From the NCBI RefSeq assembly GCF_937880195.1, contig NZ_CALFLA010000050.1, forward strand, positions 1 through 64,000: DNA of 64,000 nt, read 5' to 3'. This document shows, one piece after another, positions 61,232-64,000 of this stretch. How positions within the stretch are numbered: the first letter of the stretch is position 1; each line of letters begins with the position of its first letter. This DNA is from an uncultured Blautia sp. GTDB taxonomy: Bacteria; Bacillota; Clostridia; Lachnospirales; Lachnospiraceae. Made by a program: the position numbers and the translations under genes. The notes under the pieces were generated by a model. That model saw nothing but the letters and a program-made list of their open reading frames with translations. It ran no database searches and was not told the DNA's origin.

Positions 61232-61265
61232 TGTGCATGACAGAAGGAAACTACTGTCATGCACA
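61232..61265 (+). terminator. Terminator after the second dehydrogenase
   Basis: A perfect 12-bp stem TGTGCATGACAG/CTGTCATGCACA (61232-61243 with 61254-61265), 10-nt loop, then GCTTTTAT. Confidence 0.75.
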
Positions 61266-61368
61266 GCTTTTATCTTAGTCGGAGTACAATCTTTGAATGA
61301 GCTAAAGGACTACGGCGAGGAAGGCAGAAATGCTGAAGTTTTCTCGAATAAGTGGAGGTAAGAAGAAA

Positions 61369-61800
61369 TTGAAGAAAAGAGGCGTGCTTAACCAGCCGTT
61401 AAGTTCTGCTTTGGCAGGACTAGGACATGGAGACAGTTTTTTACTGTGTGATGCGGGTTTTCCAATTCCAAAAGATGCAGAGCGCGTAGACCTTGCATTG
61501 AGTTTTGGGATTCCTGATATGAAACAGTGTCTTTCGGCAATTTTGGATGAAGTGATCATACAAAAGATTGTGATTGCTGAAGAAATGAAAAAAATGAATT
61601 GCAGTGGATATCAGCTGGTAGAAACTGTTTTTAAAGAGCAGGAAAAAGAAATAATTAAACAGAACGAACTTTTGGAAAAAGCAAAAAAAGTGAAGTTTAT
61701 AGTTCGATGCGGAGAGACGGGATATTATTCCAATATTATTTTACAGGCTGCTTCTGGAGTGGAAGAGTTGAAAAGAAATTTAGATATAAAAATTATCTGA
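61369..61800 (+). CDS. RbsD/FucU-family sugar pyranase (mutarotase)
   Basis: A 143-residue protein: KKRGVLNQPLSSALAGLGHG, then CDAGFPIPKDAERVDLALSF, AILDEVIIQKIVIAEEMKK and FIVRCGETGYYSNIILQAA. This is the RbsD family, which interconverts pyranose and furanose forms before phosphorylation. The start is given as a TTG at 61369 with GGAGG 10 nt upstream, which fits the family start; an ATG at 61330 gives 13 more residues. After it, 61801-61959 holds no clear gene, only the promoter for the ROK gene. Confidence 0.88.
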   Translation: MKKRGVLNQPLSSALAGLGHGDSFLLCDAGFPIPKDAERVDLALSFGIPDMKQCLSAILDEVIIQKIVIAEEMKKMNCSGYQLVETVFKEQEKEIIKQNELLEKAKKVKFIVRCGETGYYSNIILQAASGVEELKRNLDIKII

Positions 61801-61872
61801 AAGATATTGAAAAAGAGGTTTTGTCTGCAGGATTTTTTGGCTCAAATAATGAGATTTTCTTTAGTGGTTCGC

Positions 61873-61901
61873 TTGTAAAGGCAAAGTTGAATTGGTATAA
61901 T
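61873..61901 (+). promoter_or_regulatory. Promoter for the ROK regulator
   Basis: -35 TTGTAA (61873-61878), 17 bp, -10 TATAAT (61896-61901), 58 bp before the ROK start. Confidence 0.65.
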
Positions 61902-61959
61902 ATGGATAATAAAAGCATGCAGAGAAGGACATTAAAAGAAAAACAAGGGAGAACAAAAT

Positions 61960-63075
61960 TTGGCGAGTGCAATAGAAATTAAAAAGAAAAATAGAAGAAA
62001 TGTCTTTCAGATTATTTATGATGAAAAGAAAATTTCAAAATCAGAAATTGCCAGGAGACTGGAACTCAGCATGCCGACTATTGCCCAGAATCTTTCGGGA
62101 CTTTTTGATAAAAAACTGATTTATGTGGATGGTACGTTTGATTCTACGGGAGGTAGGAAGGCTCAGGCGATTGCGTTTAATGCAGGAGCCAGGTATTCGA
62201 TAGGAATTGATATTACCAAAAATCATATCAGTGGAGTTCTGATAAATTTATATGGAGAAATTATATATTCAGTGAGGCTGAGATTCCGGTTTCAGTCCAA
62301 GGACAGTTATTACAGCGAACTTAAGAATCTTGTAGAGCATGTAATCGAAAGCGGCGGAGTAGATCCAGAGAATATCCTTGGGGTTGGAATCAGTATTCCT
62401 GCTATTGTAGAAAAGGATAACCGAACAATAACTTATATTCCGATTATAGAAGATCTGGCTGCAATTTATGAAGAGCTAAGCGGGTATCTTAACTTTCCGT
62501 ATGGAATTTTTAATGATTCCAACTGCGGAGGTTATGCGGAACTATGGCATCAGAAGCAGGTGAAAAATATGTTTTATCTGTCTTTAAGCAATAGCGTTGG
62601 AGGAGCAGTTCTTCTGGATAATGAGGTTTATACTGGAGAAAGAAGACATAGCGGTGAAATTGGCCATACTACATTAGAAATTGACGGCAGACCGTGTTAC
62701 TGCGGCAAAAAAGGATGTGTGGATGCCTATTGTAATGCTCAGAATCTGTCTAATCTTACAGACGGGGATCTAAAAAGATTTTTTGAACTTGTAGATGCTG
62801 GGGATGAACAGTGTACGGAAGCCTGGGAAGAATACCTTTATTATTTGGCTGTTGTAGTAAATAATCTGAATAACATTCTGGACTGCGATATCATTTTGGG
62901 CGGTTATGTAGGCGGTTATATGGAAAAATATATGGATAAACTTCGTAGGCTGGTAGTAGAGCGGAGCACATTTAAGACAGATGCAAGTTTTATAAGAACC
63001 TGCTATTTTACCCATGAAGCGGCGGCTGTGGGAGCAGCGCTGTATTTTGTGGACGAATTTATCAATGGAATCTGA
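61960..63075 (+). CDS. ROK-family transcriptional regulator
   Basis: A 371-residue regulator with an N-terminal winged helix (RRNVFQIIYDEKKISKSEIA, RRLELSMPTIAQNLSGL) and a ROK sugar-binding domain: SIGIDITKNHISGVLINLYG, GVGISIPAIV, HSGEIGHTTLEIDGRPCYCG and KKGCVDAYC, which gives the zinc-binding CxCGxxGC cluster. The start is a TTG at 61960 with GGGAG 8 nt upstream. Being next to the sugar operons and having its own promoter, it is the likely repressor of one or both; its sites are not proved. Confidence 0.92.
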   Translation: MASAIEIKKKNRRNVFQIIYDEKKISKSEIARRLELSMPTIAQNLSGLFDKKLIYVDGTFDSTGGRKAQAIAFNAGARYSIGIDITKNHISGVLINLYGEIIYSVRLRFRFQSKDSYYSELKNLVEHVIESGGVDPENILGVGISIPAIVEKDNRTITYIPIIEDLAAIYEELSGYLNFPYGIFNDSNCGGYAELWHQKQVKNMFYLSLSNSVGGAVLLDNEVYTGERRHSGEIGHTTLEIDGRPCYCGKKGCVDAYCNAQNLSNLTDGDLKRFFELVDAGDEQCTEAWEEYLYYLAVVVNNLNNILDCDIILGGYVGGYMEKYMDKLRRLVVERSTFKTDASFIRTCYFTHEAAAVGAALYFVDEFINGI

Positions 63076-63089
63076 AAGGGGCATAAATT

Positions 63090-63473
63090 ATGGAGTGGAA
63101 GCAGAATTTTAAGGGCCTGCAGCATATCGGCATACCGACAAACGACATGGACAGGACAGTGGAGTTTTACCATAAAATCGGGTTTGAGACTGCCCATGAA
63201 GCAAAAGACGGAGACGTCCGGGTTGTTTTTCTAAAATATGGAGATCTGGTTCTGGAAACATATGAGAATGGTCAGGCTGCGCTTAGGGACGGCGCTGTTG
63301 ACCATATTGCCTTTGATGTGGCAGATATTGAGGAAGCATATAAGTTTATTACAGGACTTGGAATCAAAATCCTTACAGAAATTACCTTCCTTCCCTTCTG
63401 GCAGAATGGTGTGAAGTTTTTTATTGCAGAGGGACCGAATCTGGAGAGATTGGAATTTGCACAGTATTTATAA
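63090..63473 (+). CDS. VOC family protein (glyoxalase/dioxygenase-like)
   Basis: A 127-residue vicinal-oxygen-chelate protein: LQHIGIPTNDMDRTVEFYHK, then DGAVDHIAFDVADIEEAYKF and ending FFIAEGPNLERLEF. His and Glu residues at the usual metal positions are present. It could be an epimerase, lyase or detoxification enzyme. It lies 14 nt after the ROK gene and 66 nt before a sugar kinase, so it may take part in the same pathway. Confidence 0.88.
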   Translation: MEWKQNFKGLQHIGIPTNDMDRTVEFYHKIGFETAHEAKDGDVRVVFLKYGDLVLETYENGQAALRDGAVDHIAFDVADIEEAYKFITGLGIKILTEITFLPFWQNGVKFFIAEGPNLERLEFAQYL

Positions 63474-63539
63474 TCTAAGTGGTATAAACTGCTGCTGTTA
63501 GTGGGGGACAGCAGAGGTAAGAAAGCGTGAGGTGGCAGC

Positions 63540-64000
63540 ATGAAGAAAAAAGTGATTTCAGCAGGGCATATCTGTCTGGATATTACGCCTGTATTTCCAG
63601 ATATAACAGTGAAAAAAGCCAGTGATCTTCTGGCGCCTGGAAAGCTGATCAATATGGAAGCGGCAGACGTACATACAGGAGGTTCTGTGTCTAATACAGG
63701 ACTTGCCATGAAAATCCTTGGCGCAGATGTGTCTCTTGCAGGCAAGGTGGGGGATGATGCCTTCGGAGGCATGATAAAGGCAACTCTGGAAAAGTATGAC
63801 GCTTCAGAGGGATTGATTATTGGAGAAGGAGAATCCACATCTTATTCGGTGATTCTGGCAATACCAGGTATAGACAGGATTTTCCTGCATCATAACGGTG
63901 CGAATAATACATTCCGCGCAGAAGATATTCAGGAGGAAATGCTGGAAGATAAGGCTCTTTTTCATTTTGGGTATCCGCCTCTGATGAAAAATATGTACAA
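63540..64000 (+). CDS. PfkB-family carbohydrate kinase (partial, cut by window end)
   Basis: The first 153 residues are visible. KKVISAGHICLDITPVFPDI, VHTGGSVSNTGLAMKILGAD (the GG-N sugar-binding motif) and LAGKVGDDAFGGMIKATLEK are typical of ribokinase/PfkB sugar kinases. GAGG lies 7 nt before the ATG at 63540-63542. It would phosphorylate the sugar delivered by the importers and oriented by the pyranase. The ATP-binding C-terminal half is beyond the window. Confidence 0.88.
   Translation, partial: MKKKVISAGHICLDITPVFPDITVKKASDLLAPGKLINMEAADVHTGGSVSNTGLAMKILGADVSLAGKVGDDAFGGMIKATLEKYDASEGLIIGEGESTSYSVILAIPGIDRIFLHHNGANNTFRAEDIQEEMLEDKALFHFGYPPLMKNMY

Noticed and set aside
61707..61982. 91-codon ORF overlapping the RbsD-like gene and the ROK start
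   Set aside because: Out of frame with both recognised genes, no ribosome site, no recognisable motif; I considered a frameshifted RbsD extension, but the RbsD-like protein is already complete.
1..64000. CRISPR arrays, insertion sequences, tRNA and rRNA genes
   Set aside because: No regularly spaced direct repeats, transposase motifs, cloverleaf with T-loop sequence or rRNA signature was seen on either strand by eye; a covariance-model tRNA scan would be decisive.

Overview
This window reads as the replication-origin region of a moderately AT-rich Firmicute, most probably a gut Lachnospiraceae (Blautia / Mediterraneibacter-like). The placement rests on the classical Gram-positive origin order, clostridial-type genes (RicT, a CBS/DRTGG pyrophosphatase, a DUF1002-like secreted protein, the GldG/DUF4340 ABC set) and the gut-type glycan and polyol importers. 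The family is an inference and no species is claimed.

Layout. From about 5.2 to 12.8 kb the minus strand carries rsmG, mnmG, mnmE, khpB/jag, yidC, yidD, rnpA and rpmH. From 13.45 kb the plus strand carries dnaA, dnaN, an S4-domain gene and recF. DnaA boxes cluster on both sides of dnaA and coding strand switches at rpmH/dnaA, so oriC lies at about 12.84-13.45 kb. Left of rsmG is a minus-strand ABC exporter operon (ATPase, permease, GldG-like, DUF4340). Right of recF, where gyrB/gyrA often sit, is an 848-residue TPR / acidic / AAA-like protein, then rsmA, a small secreted protein, a candidate structured RNA, an S1-domain protein, a Mn-pyrophosphatase, a flavin reductase, a shikimate kinase, murA, and metK behind a SAM-I riboswitch. 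A two-component system follows (29.2-31.0 kb).

From 31.2 to 43.3 kb there is one long plus-strand gene run behind a near-consensus promoter: an Opp/Dpp-type importer (five genes), a cytosolic GH29 alpha-L-fucosidase, a DeoR regulator, CutC, a large cytosolic transglutaminase-fold protein with peptide-N-glycanase-like motifs, and NagB. I read this as a candidate import-and-dismantle system for fucosylated glycopeptides or amino-sugar oligosaccharides. It is the best candidate here for an undescribed system. Next is a yaaO-holB-ricT-trmN6-rsmI housekeeping block with a guanylate-kinase-like gene in the usual tmk position.

From 49.4 to 50.7 kb is a small AT-rich accessory insertion (HTH regulator, DinD, a 58-codon ORF). 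From 50.8 kb to the end are two divergently transcribed sugar/polyol ABC loci with three dehydrogenases, an RbsD-like pyranase, a ROK regulator, a VOC protein and a PfkB kinase cut by the window edge.

Other points: a hairpin element of related sequence lies about 35 nt upstream of two unrelated operons (5.04 and 29.1 kb), and all three substrate-binding proteins have type I signal peptides and no lipobox. No tRNA, rRNA, CRISPR array or transposase gene was recognised.
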